Shown piece by piece: positions 33,704 through 35,208 of a stretch of DNA of 35,208 nucleotides. The DNA is taken from positions 1 to 35,208 of the forward strand of contig CABRLN010000024.1 in the NCBI GenBank assembly GCA_902471875.1. The letters run 5' to 3'. The notes under the pieces are model-generated. The model was not told the DNA's origin, searched no databases, and was given only the letters and a program-made list of their open reading frames with translations. The number at the start of each line of letters is the position of its first letter. The stretch's first letter is position 1. The position numbers were made by a program, and so were the translations under genes. The stretch comes from an uncultured Clostridium sp. (lineage in GTDB: Bacteria; Bacillota; Clostridia; Oscillospirales; Acutalibacteraceae).

Positions 33704-34222
33704 ATGGATTTTTTAGAATTAGCAGAAAAAAGATATTCTTGCAGAAAATTTCAGGACAAACCTGTTGAAGAAGATAAAATAAACGCTTTATTGAAAGCGG
33801 CACAGCTTGCGCCAACAGCTGTAAATTTTCAGCCACAAAGAATACTTGTTTTAACAGATAAAAATAAAATTGATAGTCTTGATGCAAATAAATGTACACG
33901 CTACACCTTTAATGCACCGTTACTAATGGTAGTGTGCTATGATACAAAAAAATCATGGAAGCGTAAATATGACAATGCAGATGAGGGTATAGTTGATGCC
34001 AGCATTGTTACAACTCATATGATGCTTGAAGCAACAGCGCTGGGGTTAGCCTCAACTTGGGTAGGCTCTTTTAATCCAGTAATAGCAAAATCTGTTCTTA
34101 ATATTCCTGATTCTTACAATGTGGTAGCACTATTACCAATAGGTTATCCGGCAGAAGAGCCATCAGACAAGCACGCAAGTCGTTTTGATGTATCGTTAAT
34201 TTCAGCTAGAAATGAATTCTGA
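33704..34222 (+). CDS. Nitroreductase-family FMN protein
   Basis: 172-residue protein of the nitroreductase fold: RYSCRKFQDKPV at the N-terminus binds FMN phosphate, APTAVNFQPQ near residue 37 matches the usual APSxxNxQP, and GLASTWVGSFNP follows near residue 115. The physiological substrate is unknown for most members. AAAAGAGG precedes the ATG. It is 46 nt after nspC with no terminator between, so it may be the last gene of the polyamine transcript, though it has no evident role in the pathway. Confidence 0.9.
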   Translation: MDFLELAEKRYSCRKFQDKPVEEDKINALLKAAQLAPTAVNFQPQRILVLTDKNKIDSLDANKCTRYTFNAPLLMVVCYDTKKSWKRKYDNADEGIVDASIVTTHMMLEATALGLASTWVGSFNPVIAKSVLNIPDSYNVVALLPIGYPAEEPSDKHASRFDVSLISARNEF

Positions 34223-34292
34223 TTTTAAATTTTCAATATAAAAAATATTTATTTTATCTTATATAATTTCATAATACGAGTACAGCTATATA

Positions 34293-34337
34293 AAAACAGC
34301 CAAGGACTGTAATACCAAATAAGTCCTTGGCTGTTTT
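34293..34337. terminator. Bidirectional terminator between the nitroreductase gene and yunB
   Basis: AAAACAGCCAAGGACT (34293-34308) pairs perfectly with AGTCCTTGGCTGTTTT (34322-34337) around a 13-nt loop, with A and T runs on the two flanks. It lies between convergent genes and serves both. Confidence 0.9.
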
Positions 34338-34368
34338 ATTAATTGACATTTGTTTATAAAATACTTTT

Positions 34369-35001
34369 TTAATTCTGTAAATTAACAGACGGAATATTGC
34401 CCACAATAATATTTTCAGCAACAGGTACAGTAGTTACAACAGTTGTATATGTATCTAATCCTTCATCTGATGTAACATATACTTTTGAGGTTACAATAAT
34501 GTTAAGAGTGTGCTTTGTTTGGTTTATTCCACAGGAGTCAAATTTGCTTTCTATATCAGCTGTAACGCTGGATGAAAGATATATTTTTATCAATATTTCA
34601 GGACCTCTACCATTTAAAAGATTTGTGCCAAAAAAATCTCCAAGTCGGTAATTAATGTCCATACCACTCATATTTCCTATTTCTTCTTGAGATTTTAATG
34701 CAACCAATGATTTAAATTTATTAGTATTAATAGAATTGGTACTAATATTGATAATTGATTTATCATTAGTGGTTACATCAGCAAAATCACTATAAATAAA
34801 ATCATTTTCGTCCAGTACCTCTAAGACAGCAGTGTTGACTGCGTTTGTACACAATTCTTCTGCTTTTAATCTTGTTAAATCAATAAATCCTGGTTTAATT
34901 TGACTTTCAAAAATTATGTATAATGAAATTAAAAAGAGAATAAAGCAAACTAAAAATATCTTGCTATAGCTTATTTTTTTTCGTTGCCAGCGATGCTTCA
35001 T
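34369..35001 (-). CDS. yunB: Sporulation protein YunB
   Basis: 210-residue protein with one N-terminal membrane segment (about 13-31) and an extracytoplasmic domain. Near residues 30-60 it has KPGFIDLTRLKAEELCTNAVN, close to the YunB start, and the end has GINQTKHTLNIIV, then VVTTVPVAENIIVGNIPSV, a clear match to the family. YunB is needed for efficient sporulation in Bacillus, where it is sigma-E dependent; its molecular role is unknown. AGAGG lies before the ATG. Full length, ending just past the shared terminator. Confidence 0.9.
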   Translation of the reverse strand: MKHRWQRKKISYSKIFLVCFILFLISLYIIFESQIKPGFIDLTRLKAEELCTNAVNTAVLEVLDENDFIYSDFADVTTNDKSIINISTNSINTNKFKSLVALKSQEEIGNMSGMDINYRLGDFFGTNLLNGRGPEILIKIYLSSSVTADIESKFDSCGINQTKHTLNIIVTSKVYVTSDEGLDTYTTVVTTVPVAENIIVGNIPSVNLQN

Positions 35002-35208
35002 AAAAATACACCTCTTTTATATAATATATATACATGTGTTTTTGTTGCTTGTATTTTTATAAAATATTTTATTAATACTGGTAATTCTTGTTGTTATTTT
35101 GTTGTTGTTTATGTTATATAATATAGCCATAGAAGGTTAAGTTTATCAGTTATCTGTCTTAGACAGACAAGTGCCATATAATAATTGATAGTGCTTTATT
35201 TTCTAAGA
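35002..35208. other. Region upstream of yunB to the window edge
   Basis: 207 nt, AT-rich. A short palindrome, TCTGTC-TTA-GACAGA, lies near 35153-35167. I could not define a promoter and see no gene. Confidence 0.5.

Overview
The window looks like chromosomal DNA from a low-GC, spore-forming gut Firmicute close to Ruminococcus, most like R. bromii. This is an inference. It rests on a secreted GH13 amylase that carries a CBM26-like starch-binding module and a type I dockerin (an amylosome-type enzyme), on sporulation genes (cotJA, cotJB, a broken cotJC, sigK, yunB), and on AT-rich codon use throughout. I saw no tRNA, rRNA, CRISPR array, IS element or prophage.

Region 1 (1-12060, + strand) is the most unusual part. 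It holds a ribosomal peptide (RiPP) locus mixed with transport genes: a radical SAM/SPASM maturase cut by the left edge, an 85-residue precursor with a Gly-Gly leader and four core cysteines, a lipoprotein solute-binding protein, a C39 peptidase-ABC exporter (PCAT), two MalF/MalG-type permeases with no ATPase, a very short HlyD/MacA-like adaptor, a MacB-like permease without ATPase, a second (B12-binding type) radical SAM enzyme, and malQ. The maturase ends in what I read as a degenerate C39-like domain that has lost the catalytic Cys. It could serve as a built-in leader-binding module.

Region 2 (12061-18462) has a possible 56-aa gene, the cotJ spore-coat operon on the minus strand with cotJC truncated, the dockerin amylase, an ArsC/Spx-family protein, and an uninterrupted sigK.

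Region 3 (18463-24549, minus strand) is a housekeeping run read alr, polA, small membrane protein, ywlE-like phosphatase, rimI, tsaD. Region 4 (25061-26791) is a secreted fibronectin-like/L,D-transpeptidase protein.

Region 5 (26900-34222, + strand) is a polyamine operon. It is preceded by a promoter and a roughly 350-nt leader full of hairpins that ends in an intrinsic terminator just before speD. The genes are speD, an Orn/Lys/Arg-type decarboxylase (likely arginine decarboxylase), speE, speB, a carboxy(nor)spermidine dehydrogenase and nspC, followed by a nitroreductase. Together they encode two different routes from putrescine to spermidine. The window closes with convergent yunB. All names come from reading motifs and remembered family features; no database search was run.
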